A DNA stretch of 64,000 nucleotides from Mycolicibacterium sp. CH28 (GTDB lineage Bacteria > Actinomycetota > Actinomycetes > Mycobacteriales > Mycobacteriaceae), in contig NZ_SRLQ01000003.1 in NCBI RefSeq assembly GCF_004745805.1, forward strand, positions 372,001 through 436,000. The letters run 5' to 3'. Each line of letters begins with the position of its first letter. The first letter of the stretch is position 1. Of this stretch, positions 25,863 to 33,391 are shown piece after piece. The position numbers and the translations under genes were made by a program. The notes beneath the pieces are model-generated. The model was not told the origin of the DNA. It saw nothing but the letters and a program-made list of their open reading frames with translations, and ran no database searches.

Positions 25863-27629
25863 TCAGTGGCCGAAGCTCGGCCAAGGCCACAGCGGGCTCT
25901 GGGACCCGCCGCCACCCGATCCGCGCGATCCGCCACTGCCACCGGAGCGGGAACCGTCAGAGCCCGAACCCGAACTGGAGCCCGAACCCGAGCCACCGGA
26001 TCCGTAGCCACCGCTACCGCTCGAGCCGTAGTCACTGGACCCGGAGCCGGCGGCCGGGCTTGGGTAACTCGGCGCCTCGGTTGTGGGCGGCGAGGACGGA
26101 TACGACGGTGCAGATGGCGACGTCGGGTACGACGGATTCGACGGCGAAGTCGGATACGAAGGCATCGACGGCGAGGTCGGATAGGACGGCGCGGTCGGGT
26201 ACGACGGCGAAGTCGGATACGAAGGCGTCGACGGCGAACTCGGGTACTCCGGCCCCTGGGGTGCCCACGGGGGGCGCAGGAACGGCGGCAGGATCGGCCG
26301 TGGCAAAACGATGACCGGTGGCGGCAGGATCGGAGCCGGAATCACCGGGGCGATCACCGGCGCCGGGGCCGGCGCGAGAGCCGGCGCCTCCGGAGCGGGC
26401 GCAGGCGCCTCAGGGGCAGGCGCGGGCGCTGCGGGTGCGGGAGCGACCGCCTGAGGTGCCGGAGTCACGTAAACCGTTCGCGGCGCTTGCTGCACGACGG
26501 GCATGGGCTCCTGGATGGTCTCGGCGGCCGACGGCGCGGGCGGCGGCTGCGCCGCCTCAGGGGCCGCCGGCGCGGGCGCCTGGCTGCTGTGCACGATGAC
26601 GCTCTCGCCGGGGCTGGGCCGCTGGTCCACGGTCGGGCGAATGCTGACCGCCAATGAGATCACCAACGCCACCACACCGACCACGAAGACCGATGTCAGC
26701 GCGCTTCCGACCAGCAGGAACGGCTTGCGCCCGGACTCATCCGGGGCGAAGTCGAGTTCTTCGGGCACAGCGCCGTATTCGAGGTCGCCAACCGGGTCGT
26801 CGGGCACTTCGCTGTAGCCCAGCGGGGCCATGTAGCCCGCGGCGGCCATCTGCGTGCCGGCATCCGACAGCTGGGTGTCCACGCCGGCCGGATATACCGC
26901 GCCGGCGGTGGTGCCGTCGAGATCGTGGGCATAGCCCAGGCCGACGGTCGAGGCTTCGTAGCGCGGTGCGGTGGCCGAGGCCAGCGCTGCACCGCGGGCC
27001 AAAGCCAGTTCCGCTTCCTCGGGGGCGTGTACCGGCAGCGTGGCGCCCAACGCCAGCTGCGACTTGACCGCCGCAACGTCGACGCCGGAGCCCAGCACGA
27101 ACAGGCCCTGCGGGGGCTGGTCGAGAGCCTCCAGTTCGGCGACCATGCTCTGAAGTTCGGCTACGGCGTCCTGCGCGTGCAGGCTTTGGGTCTGGACCTT
27201 GACGATGGCCCCGCTTGCGGTCTCCACCACAGACAGGGTCGCGGTGTCACGTTCGAGGAACATCAGCGCGGTGCGCTCGTAGCCGACGGCCTGTCCGACC
27301 GCCTGGGCCAGCGCGCCCGCGGCGTGGAGTTCGGAGACCAGGGTGACGTCGTCAATCTTTCGGGCCGCCAGCGCGTCGCGCAGGCCTGCCGCGGCGTTGT
27401 GGTCGGTCCACGTCACGCCGGTTGCGATCAGGCGGTGTCCGCCTTCGGTTGCACTCTCTCGGGTGCCGAGAATTGCCGCGATCACCTGTTCGGCCGAGGT
27501 TGCCGAACCGTCGCCGGTCGTGATGTCGAAGGTGTCGTGGTCGACGGTCACACCGTCGGCTTTCTCACCCTCGACCAGCACCATGCGCACCGTCGTGGGT
27601 GTCATGGACACGCCAAGTACGATGTTCAC
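25863..27629 (-). CDS. DUF7159-type membrane protein with Pro-rich repeats
   Basis: 588 residues. The first ~240 (MNIVLGVSMTPTTVRMVLVE...) have an actin/Hsp70-like feel: an N-terminal GVSMTPTTVR turn, ATGVTWTD and LFVLGSGVDVAAV. This fits the actinobacterial DUF7159 family as I know it. A single membrane helix at about 308-335 (FLLVGSALTSVFVVGVVALV) is followed by an Ala/Pro-rich stretch, then at least six PSYPTSPS-type repeats and a Gly/Ser-rich end. The layout parallels the Hsp70-like protein at 9774: ATPase-like domain, one helix, low-complexity outside tail. Function unknown. Confidence 0.7.
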   Translation of the reverse strand: MNIVLGVSMTPTTVRMVLVEGEKADGVTVDHDTFDITTGDGSATSAEQVIAAILGTRESATEGGHRLIATGVTWTDHNAAAGLRDALAARKIDDVTLVSELHAAGALAQAVGQAVGYERTALMFLERDTATLSVVETASGAIVKVQTQSLHAQDAVAELQSMVAELEALDQPPQGLFVLGSGVDVAAVKSQLALGATLPVHAPEEAELALARGAALASATAPRYEASTVGLGYAHDLDGTTAGAVYPAGVDTQLSDAGTQMAAAGYMAPLGYSEVPDDPVGDLEYGAVPEELDFAPDESGRKPFLLVGSALTSVFVVGVVALVISLAVSIRPTVDQRPSPGESVIVHSSQAPAPAAPEAAQPPPAPSAAETIQEPMPVVQQAPRTVYVTPAPQAVAPAPAAPAPAPEAPAPAPEAPALAPAPAPVIAPVIPAPILPPPVIVLPRPILPPFLRPPWAPQGPEYPSSPSTPSYPTSPSYPTAPSYPTSPSMPSYPTSPSNPSYPTSPSAPSYPSSPPTTEAPSYPSPAAGSGSSDYGSSGSGGYGSGGSGSGSSSGSGSDGSRSGGSGGSRGSGGGGSQSPLWPWPSFGH

Positions 27630-27786
27630 TTACCCTCCAAGGTTGTTTGCTGGCTCACCCCGACCCGCTGCCGCGCCCCACCCTGCAAGAGCCGCTCGAC
27701 TACAAGAATTCATCGCCGCAGGTGGCGGTGCTGTTACAGCCGATTGAATTAGCTGGTGACGCGCGAATGACCCTGGAGTTCCGAGG

Positions 27787-28368
27787 CTACCCGGCCGGCT
27801 TGGTCTGGACGAAGTTCTGATACGAACGCGACGGCGTCGGCCCACGCTGACCTTGATATTTCGAGCCCACGCTGGCGCTCCCATAAGGGTGTTCGGCGGG
27901 GCTGGTCAGCCGCAGCAGGCACAGTTGGCCGATTTTCATCCCGGGCCACAACGTGATCGGCAGATTGGCGACGTTGGACAACTCCAGGGTGATGTGACCG
28001 GAGAATCCGGGGTCGATGAACCCGGCGGTGGAGTGCGTCAGCAGGCCCAGCCGGCCCAACGAGGACTTTCCTTCCAGCCGGCCGGCGAGGTCGTCGGGCA
28101 AGGTGCAGCACTCCAGGGTAGAGCCCAGGACGAACTCGCCGGGATGCAGCACGAAGGGCTCGCCCTCGCCGGGCTGGACCAGGCTGGTCAGCTCGTCCTG
28201 CTGCTTGGCGGGGTCGATGTGGGTGTAGCGGGTGTTGTTGAAGACCCGGAACAGGTTGTCCAGCCGAACGTCCACGCTCGACGGCTGCACCAAGGTGTCG
28301 TCGAAGGGGTCGATACCCAGCCGACCCTCGGAGATTGCGGTGCGAATGTCACGATCTGAGAGCAGCAC
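27787..28368 (-). CDS. dcd: dCTP deaminase (bifunctional, dUMP-forming type)
   Basis: 193 residues, GTG start at 28368 ([20 protein letters not shown]). Trimeric dUTPase fold motifs: [36 protein letters not shown], and the C-terminal lid [16 protein letters not shown]. The M. tuberculosis enzyme converts dCTP directly to dUMP, and this sequence is nearly the same. It supplies dUMP for thymidylate synthesis and keeps dUTP low. Divergent from the exported protein at 28400 with only 31 bases between. Confidence 0.95.
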   Translation of the reverse strand: MLLSDRDIRTAISEGRLGIDPFDDTLVQPSSVDVRLDNLFRVFNNTRYTHIDPAKQQDELTSLVQPGEGEPFVLHPGEFVLGSTLECCTLPDDLAGRLEGKSSLGRLGLLTHSTAGFIDPGFSGHITLELSNVANLPITLWPGMKIGQLCLLRLTSPAEHPYGSASVGSKYQGQRGPTPSRSYQNFVQTKPAG

Positions 28369-28399
28369 GCGACGAGCGTATAGCCGTTAAGGGGGAGCA

Positions 28400-29260
28400 A
28401 TGGGTGTGGCACTCGGCTTTCTACGGATCTCGGCGGCGCTGCTGGTGCTGACAGCGTGCCCGACGGCCCAGGCCCAGCCCGACGCGGCGGCGCCGCCACT
28501 GGCCGATGCCTCCGAGCAGTCGATCTCGGCCGTGATCGATGCCATCACGACGTTTCCCACCGAGCTGGACCCGCGGATCTGGGACGAGACGCAGATGAAA
28601 CCGGCCGTTCGGGAGATGTCGCTGAAGATCGTCGACCGGCTGGTCAGGTCCTCCGGGATCGACGGGCTGACCGTCGACGCGGTGGAGCTGATGGGCAGCA
28701 ACGCTTCCTACGAGTACGACGACACGTCGGATTACGGCATGCACGTGTTCGTGCACTCCCCGTCGTTCCCGCCGGCGCAGCTGAGTGGGTTGCTGAAGTT
28801 GCTCAACGACGAGGTGGAGCGCCGCCAGGAGGGGCAGATCACTTTCCGCGGCGTGCCGGTGGAGGTGACGTTCCACTCCGAGCGCACCGAGAACTACCTG
28901 CCGCGCGCCGGTATCGGCCAGTATTCGATCTCCGAGGGGCGCTGGATCGAGATGCCCGTGCGGCAGCCCGACAACTTCGACCGCGCACAGATGGCTGTTG
29001 ATCTGACGAAGTTCATCGGCGCCTACAACGACCTGGTGACGCAGTACTGGGCCGGGAAGAAGGGCTTCGACTGCTCACGGTTCGACGATCTCGATGAAGA
29101 ATTCGGCGACTATCGAGACTCCGGTTTCACCAAGGGTCTCGGGAGCAGGTCGACGCAGAACCTGACGTATCGGGCGCTGCGCCGGCTCAACGTGTCGATC
29201 CCGGACCTGCTCGACACCCTTGAGGACCAGTGCACCTTCGTCAACGAGTCCATCGGCTGA
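28400..29260 (+). CDS. exported (putative lipo-) protein with degenerate nucleotidyltransferase motif
   Basis: 286 residues, ATG after GGGGGAG. An export signal with a lipobox-like LTAC (Cys20), though cleavage at AQA-QP is also possible. Around residue 97 it reads MGSNASYEYDDTSDYGMHVF, which has the GS...SD-x-x-hxh layout of nucleotidyltransferase-fold proteins (hGS, then Dh[DE]h). However, the second carboxylate position is Gly, so catalysis is doubtful. Two cysteines near the C-terminus (FDCSRF, EDQCTF). An exported NTase-like protein would be unusual. It sits where Rv0320 lies in M. tuberculosis (next to dcd), but I cannot confirm homology. Confidence 0.7.
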   Translation: MGVALGFLRISAALLVLTACPTAQAQPDAAAPPLADASEQSISAVIDAITTFPTELDPRIWDETQMKPAVREMSLKIVDRLVRSSGIDGLTVDAVELMGSNASYEYDDTSDYGMHVFVHSPSFPPAQLSGLLKLLNDEVERRQEGQITFRGVPVEVTFHSERTENYLPRAGIGQYSISEGRWIEMPVRQPDNFDRAQMAVDLTKFIGAYNDLVTQYWAGKKGFDCSRFDDLDEEFGDYRDSGFTKGLGSRSTQNLTYRALRRLNVSIPDLLDTLEDQCTFVNESIG

Positions 29261-29316
29261 TCAGCGGGAGCATGTGACCCCGGACGGCCGGGTTGCTATC
29301 CTTCATCAGCACCACC

Positions 29317-29390
29317 GCCGATGTAGTTCAATGGCAGAACATCAGCTTCCCAAGCTGAATACGCGGGTTCGATTCCCGTCATCGGCTCCA
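29317..29390 (+). tRNA. tRNA-Gly (anticodon CCC)
   Basis: Acceptor arms GCCGATG (29317-29323) and CATCGGC (29380-29386) pair perfectly. Anticodon stem TCAGC/GCTGA with loop TTCCCAA gives anticodon CCC. T-arm CGGGTTCGATTCCCG; discriminator T, and CCA is encoded (29388-29390). The 3' 45 bases plus one form the left copy of the 46-bp attachment repeat, so integration of the element kept the tRNA whole. Confidence 0.97.
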
Positions 29391-29391
29391 T
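29346..29391. other. attL: 46-bp attachment repeat within tRNA-Gly
   Basis: The 46 bases from the anticodon loop to one base past CCA are repeated exactly at 41696-41741. A perfect repeat of a tRNA 3' end beside a tyrosine integrase marks an integrated element. Confidence 0.95.
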
Positions 29392-29425
29392 CTTGAGCAG
29401 TGAAAACACTGTTCGAACTGTTCGA

Positions 29426-30625
29426 TCAAACAGCGTCGGTGTCACGCAATGTCACAACACGATCCAAACTGGCACCAGCAGCCTTAAGCGCGTCGTCCTG
29501 TGAATGGGCGTAAAGCCTCATCGTGAGGCTTGCATCTTTGTGCCCGATCCACGCCGCGATCACCGCTGCTGGCACGCCATCAAGGTGCATAAGCGTCGCG
29601 CAGGTGTGGCGAGCCGCGTGAAGCTTGATGTGGCGTACGCCCGCCGCACGCACCGTGTCGCGCCAGTACCTCGAAAGCACCGCTGGCGCGTATGGGTGGC
29701 CGATCTCGTTGCACGTCACGTATTCCCAGGCACCACCAGCCCCTCCCAGAGCCAACCGTTCCGCCGCTTGACGAGCCTTCGCCGCACGCAGCACGTTCAC
29801 CAGCCGCTCTGGCAGTGGGAGGCTGCGCCGAGACGCAGCGGATTTCGGATCGTTCTCGACCGTGCGACCACCAGCCGACACGCGGTTGTTCGTGATCGCA
29901 AGGGTGCTTGATTCCAGGTCGACATCGGTCCACCTCAGTCCGGCCACTTCTCCACGACGTAGGCCCGAAAGCGCGAGTTCCCATGCATGCCCAAGGCGGT
30001 CATCAGCGATGGCACGGAGCAAGACCAATACCTCTGCTTCGGTGTACGTATCGACCTGCTTGTGTGGCGCTGCAACGCGAGTGACCAACTCCGCAACGTT
30101 GCGAGACACGATGCCCTGGCCTTTAGCGTCAGCGAGAACTTGCTCGACAGTCGCGATCACCTTGTTGACCGAATCTGCGGACCAAGGCTTCCGGAGCCGG
30201 CCCTTGGCGGTAACTGTGCCGCCCGCGACCAGATTTGCCACCAACGTATCGATGTGCGACTTGGCGAGTCGCTGGACTGGAAGATGGCCAAGCATTTCGC
30301 GGAATGGCGCTAAGTCATACTCTAACTTCGACTTCGAGCTTGCGCGGAGGTTGTGACGCCCCGCCAGGTATTCTGCGCACATCGCGTCCACCGTCACCTT
30401 CGACCGAGATGTGAACTGCCCCTTCGCCGTAGCATCGGCAATCTCAGCAAGCGCGATGCGCGCCTCACGCTCAGTCGAGTATCGGCGGCGGGTCTGCTGC
30501 CTGCGACCAGTGTGTTGGTTAATACCGGTGTCGACGGTGACTTGATACCGCACAACGGATTTACCTGTCCTGCGGTCGGTGACGCTGACTTTCTTAATCT
30601 GTGGCGGAAGCTGCTGTCTACTCAT
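29426..30625 (-). CDS. int: tyrosine-type site-specific integrase
   Basis: 399 residues; start ATG 30625, which overlaps the stop of the upstream regulator gene (30618). N-terminal AMPL-binding region (KKVSVTDRRTGKSVVRYQVT), SAM-like core-binding domain (about 60-165), catalytic domain with R in LSGLRRGEVAGLRW, HAARHTCATLM, and WIGHKDASLTMRLYAHS containing the His and nucleophilic Tyr. It should catalyse integration and excision at the tRNA-Gly 46-bp site. The gene ends 34 bases inside attL, the normal place. Translationally coupled with the XRE gene, so the regulator and integrase are made together. Confidence 0.93.
   Translation of the reverse strand: MSRQQLPPQIKKVSVTDRRTGKSVVRYQVTVDTGINQHTGRRQQTRRRYSTEREARIALAEIADATAKGQFTSRSKVTVDAMCAEYLAGRHNLRASSKSKLEYDLAPFREMLGHLPVQRLAKSHIDTLVANLVAGGTVTAKGRLRKPWSADSVNKVIATVEQVLADAKGQGIVSRNVAELVTRVAAPHKQVDTYTEAEVLVLLRAIADDRLGHAWELALSGLRRGEVAGLRWTDVDLESSTLAITNNRVSAGGRTVENDPKSAASRRSLPLPERLVNVLRAAKARQAAERLALGGAGGAWEYVTCNEIGHPYAPAVLSRYWRDTVRAAGVRHIKLHAARHTCATLMHLDGVPAAVIAAWIGHKDASLTMRLYAHSQDDALKAAGASLDRVVTLRDTDAV
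29441..29457. repeat. arm-type site copy near attL
   Basis: GTCACGCAATGTCACAA lies 50 bases inside the left attachment repeat (in the integrase 3' end). A near copy, GTCACGGCGATGTCACAA, is at 41573-41590, 106 bases inside the right end. Candidate integrase arm-binding sites. Confidence 0.45.
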
Positions 30626-31274
30626 CGTCTTTGGTCTCCGTTTCCGCAAAGGCGGCGTCTACGCCCCACAAGCTCTCCCGAGCCTCGCGGATCTGCTGTC
30701 GTAAGTTCCTGATCAACTCGTTGTTGATCTCCAGCATGCGATTGGCGTCGGCGACATCCGCACCGTCAGCTTTGAGCGTCTGCAAGTGGTGCACGAGCGA
30801 GATGCGGGTTTCCAAGGCCTCTTCGAGCGTCCGCATTGCCACGACGAGCTGGACTCCGTCATTGCGCACGATGCGGTCCTCGCGTTCCAAGCTCAGCGCG
30901 GGCATGTTGTCCCCTTGGGGCAGGGGGACCTGCCCCGACATCCACAGGACTGCTTCGTCCTCTTTCGCGAGGACGCCGGGGAGCACGGCCCCACTGCCGT
31001 CTGTCGAGAATTGCGGGAACAGAAGTAGGACAGGTGGTATGTCAAGGGCTGCTGAGAGCACCAACACCTCGGCCACGTCGATCTTTCCGGATCGCAAGTT
31101 CGATTCAATCTTCGCGATAGCGCCTCGACTGATCGGATAGCCCAGCTCGTCGGTGCGCCGCGATAACTCGCTTGCTGTCAGGTTGAGCGCCTTGCGCCGC
31201 CAGCTCACGGCGCGACCAAACCAGCCCGCCCGAGCCAACTCGAACTCTTTAGCACCCTCATCAATGTTCGGCAT
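30618..31274 (-). CDS. XRE-type transcriptional regulator
   Basis: 218 residues with ATG 31274 (MPNIDEGAKEFELARAGWFG). The open frame extends to 31475 but that part crosses the divergent promoter region. HTH about residues 22-62: RRKALNLTASELSRRTDELG then ISRGAIAKIES, followed by SGKIDVAEVLVLSAALDIPP, the usual end of an XRE domain. The middle is acidic and the C-terminal ~80 residues are a coiled coil (TLEEALETRISLVHHLQTL...). No Shine-Dalgarno is seen before the ATG, so translation may be leaderless. Its stop overlaps the integrase start. Likely repressor of the divergent excisionase operon and of itself. Confidence 0.82.
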   Translation of the reverse strand: MPNIDEGAKEFELARAGWFGRAVSWRRKALNLTASELSRRTDELGYPISRGAIAKIESNLRSGKIDVAEVLVLSAALDIPPVLLLFPQFSTDGSGAVLPGVLAKEDEAVLWMSGQVPLPQGDNMPALSLEREDRIVRNDGVQLVVAMRTLEEALETRISLVHHLQTLKADGADVADANRMLEINNELIRNLRQQIREARESLWGVDAAFAETETKDDE

Positions 31275-31378
31275 TGAAGCAGTTTGACATAGAACTAGCG
31301 CCGTTGTCGAACAATGTGCTAACTTCCGAAACGGAGCAGACGAAATGACTAGATGCTTCAAAACGGAACACTGGATAG

Positions 31379-31426
31379 CTAAGCGCCTAAGCAATCGAGC
31401 TAAGCGTGAGCTAAGGAGAGTTAAGG
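31379..31426. repeat. five direct repeats of CTAAG/TTAAG before the excisionase gene
   Basis: CTAAGC (31379), CTAAGC (31387), CTAAGC (31400), CTAAGG (31411) and TTAAGG (31421) recur at 8-13-base steps, roughly one helical turn, between the XRE gene and the excisionase start. Such phased arrays are typical of cooperative binding by excisionases or repressors. The last copy contains the ribosome binding site. Confidence 0.5.
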
Positions 31427-31434
31427 AGCGGCCC

Positions 31435-31638
31435 ATGGCCGAGAACGTGTGCCTAAACAGCATTAAGGACATCATCGCGAGAACTGGTCTGAGTAGATCG
31501 ACGGTCTACGAGGAGATGGACAGCGGGCGTCTGCGCTCAGTCAAAGTCGGACGTCGACGGCTCATCCCGGAGTCCGCGCTCATCGACTACATCAACAGCC
31601 TCATCGGCGCGACGACACAAACAGCGGATTTCGAATGA
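31435..31638 (+). CDS. excisionase-like helix-turn-helix protein
   Basis: 67 residues. I choose ATG 31435 because TAAGGAG lies 6-7 bases before it; the open frame begins at 31345 in the repeat region. The MerR/Xis-type winged helix reads CLNSIKDIIARTGLSRSTVY, then EEMDSGRLRSVKVGRRRLIP, then ESALIDYINSL. This is the DNA-binding fold (Phage_AlpA/Xis/HTH_17) used by excisionases of tyrosine-integrase elements. It probably directs excision, or acts as operon activator. Its stop overlaps the start of the next small gene (ATGA). Confidence 0.85.
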   Translation: MAENVCLNSIKDIIARTGLSRSTVYEEMDSGRLRSVKVGRRRLIPESALIDYINSLIGATTQTADFE

Positions 31639-31757
31639 TCCACGCAGCAGGACCAAAGTCCGCCGCCGACCCCACGCCCAGCATGAACAACAACGGCGTC
31701 CTTGAATCAGCAGGGCCACCGGTCCGCCTCACTCGTCGTGGTAACGGCGTCGCATGA
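31635..31757 (+). CDS. 40-residue small protein linking excisionase and DUF3631 genes
   Basis: The ORF MIHAAGPKSAADPTPSMNNN... ends ...RRGNGVA. Its ATG overlaps the excisionase stop (ATGA at 31635) and its TGA overlaps the next ATG (ATGA at 31754). Two perfect stop-start overlaps in a row argue that it is translated, at least as a coupling ORF. Composition is Pro/Ala/Asn-rich with a basic end; no domain recognised. Confidence 0.5.
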   Translation: MIHAAGPKSAADPTPSMNNNGVLESAGPPVRLTRRGNGVA

Positions 31758-33175
31758 TGCCTCACGTGACACCCGCTGTAGAGACGGACGACATCGGCAC
31801 CATGACGAGCGGCTCCGATCTGCTCAACGAGGTTCGTGACGCCATCCGCCGGTACTGCGTGCTACCCGGTGAGCACCAACTCGTCGCGGTCGTACTGTGG
31901 TGCGCCCTGTCGCATCTGCTGACCGAATTTGACTACGCGCCGCGCTTGGTCATCCGGTCAGCGGAGAAGCGGTCTGGCAAGTCACGGCTATTGGAGGTCG
32001 TTGACGCCCTGGTCTATTCGCCGCTGCGGGCAGTTAATGCGTCGGTGGCGTTTGTGTTCCGCTCACTCGATGAGGACCCGCCGCCGACGCTGTTGTTCGA
32101 TGAGGCGGACACCGTCTTCGGCTCGAAGACCGTCTCGGACAAACACGAGGATTTGCGCGGTCTGCTCAACGCTGGCTTCCAGCGCGGGTTGCCATTCGGC
32201 CGCGTCGGTGGACCGAACTTGGCGACCCAGCAGTTCTCGACCTTCGCAATGGCCGCATTGGCGGGAATCGGCAGGATGCCCGAAACCATCGAGGACCGCG
32301 CTGTGGTTGTGGTGATGAAGCGCCGCCGAGACGAGGAGACTGTTCAGCCGTACCGGCTACGCCGCGACGGACCGATGCTGAACGAACTGCGTGACCGCTT
32401 GGCTCAGTGGGCCGACACGGTGCGGGATCGGGCTGGCGCAACATACCCCGACCTGCCCATCGACGACCGAGCTGCTGACGTGTGGGAACCGCTGATCTCT
32501 ATCGCGGACCTCGCGGGCGGGGAGTGGCCACAACTTGCTCGCGATGCTGCTGTCGCGCTGGTGAACTCTGCAGCCGAGGACGACACCGCACGGTCCCCGC
32601 AACTGCAACTGCTCGCCGACATCAGGACGGTGTTCGACACCGAGTTCGTGAAATCTGATGACCTGTGCAGGAAGTTGCGTGCACTCCCTGAATCGCCCTG
32701 GGAACAGCTGGAACTCACCCCAACCCGACTGGGTGTGCGTCTGCGCGAATACTCGATCACCACCCGCCACATCGAAGACAAGACCAGGCGTGGCTACCAC
32801 CTTGTCGACTTCGCCGACGCATTCGCCCGCTACCTCCCACCACAAGAGGCGTCCGAAGGCGTCCAACCCGTCCAACAGCACGTCGAACCGCTTAAAGAAC
32901 CAGACACCATGATGGAACCCATCACGTCCGGTGATACCACGGCACGCATTGAGGACAGCATCGGCACAACTACGGCGTCCGCCGATCACACCAGCTCAGA
33001 ACCTCTGCCGGACGCGCTGGACGCCATTGGACACCTTCCGGCAAGCCAGGACGCCCGACCAAGCCCTGCCGCCATGCCCAAGCATCGCGACATCGGAGCC
33101 GTTGCCATCTCCCAACCTCCCCAACGGAAACGATTGCGCACCAGAGGCCGTCACTCATCTGGACCTTGCCGCTGA
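31754..33175 (+). CDS. DUF3631 P-loop ATPase (phage/plasmid replication type)
   Basis: 473 residues. Walker A-like SAEKRSGKSRLLE (about 76-88) and Walker B PTLLFDEADTVFG (about 114-126) lie in a compact ATPase domain. QPYRLRRD and further motifs fit DUF3631, a domain found at the end of phage and island primase-helicases. Here it stands alone without a primase domain. The C-terminal ~90 residues are Thr/Pro/Ser-rich and poorly conserved looking, ending RKRLRTRGRHSSGPCR. Likely acts in replication or maintenance of the excised element, by inference. Coupled to the small gene before it. Confidence 0.8.
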   Translation: MMPHVTPAVETDDIGTMTSGSDLLNEVRDAIRRYCVLPGEHQLVAVVLWCALSHLLTEFDYAPRLVIRSAEKRSGKSRLLEVVDALVYSPLRAVNASVAFVFRSLDEDPPPTLLFDEADTVFGSKTVSDKHEDLRGLLNAGFQRGLPFGRVGGPNLATQQFSTFAMAALAGIGRMPETIEDRAVVVVMKRRRDEETVQPYRLRRDGPMLNELRDRLAQWADTVRDRAGATYPDLPIDDRAADVWEPLISIADLAGGEWPQLARDAAVALVNSAAEDDTARSPQLQLLADIRTVFDTEFVKSDDLCRKLRALPESPWEQLELTPTRLGVRLREYSITTRHIEDKTRRGYHLVDFADAFARYLPPQEASEGVQPVQQHVEPLKEPDTMMEPITSGDTTARIEDSIGTTTASADHTSSEPLPDALDAIGHLPASQDARPSPAAMPKHRDIGAVAISQPPQRKRLRTRGRHSSGPCR

Positions 33176-33391
33176 TCCCACGACGCTGACCTACTCCTGG
33201 CAACGGACCAATGAAGTTCCGATCCCAGAATCGATGACCCAATCACGCCAGTCGATATTTCTTGAAAACGTGTCCGCACGTCGATGAGTCCAGATCGCGG
33301 TCGGTGAGGCGTTCGCGGTAGAGATGTCACCCACCCCTTCCCCTAGGGAAGCGCCGCATCATGTCCCCGGCGTCCTCTAACATCCGCGAGG

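Noticed and set aside
31275..31320. LexA/SOS box in the XRE-excisionase divergent region
   Set aside because: The GTTGTCGAACAAT dyad does not fit the mycobacterial TCGAAC-N4-GTTCGA consensus.
33100..33287. Second frame at the end of the DUF3631 gene as a frameshifted C-terminus
   Set aside because: Codon usage is not clearly better than in the annotated frame and no conserved motif helps to decide.
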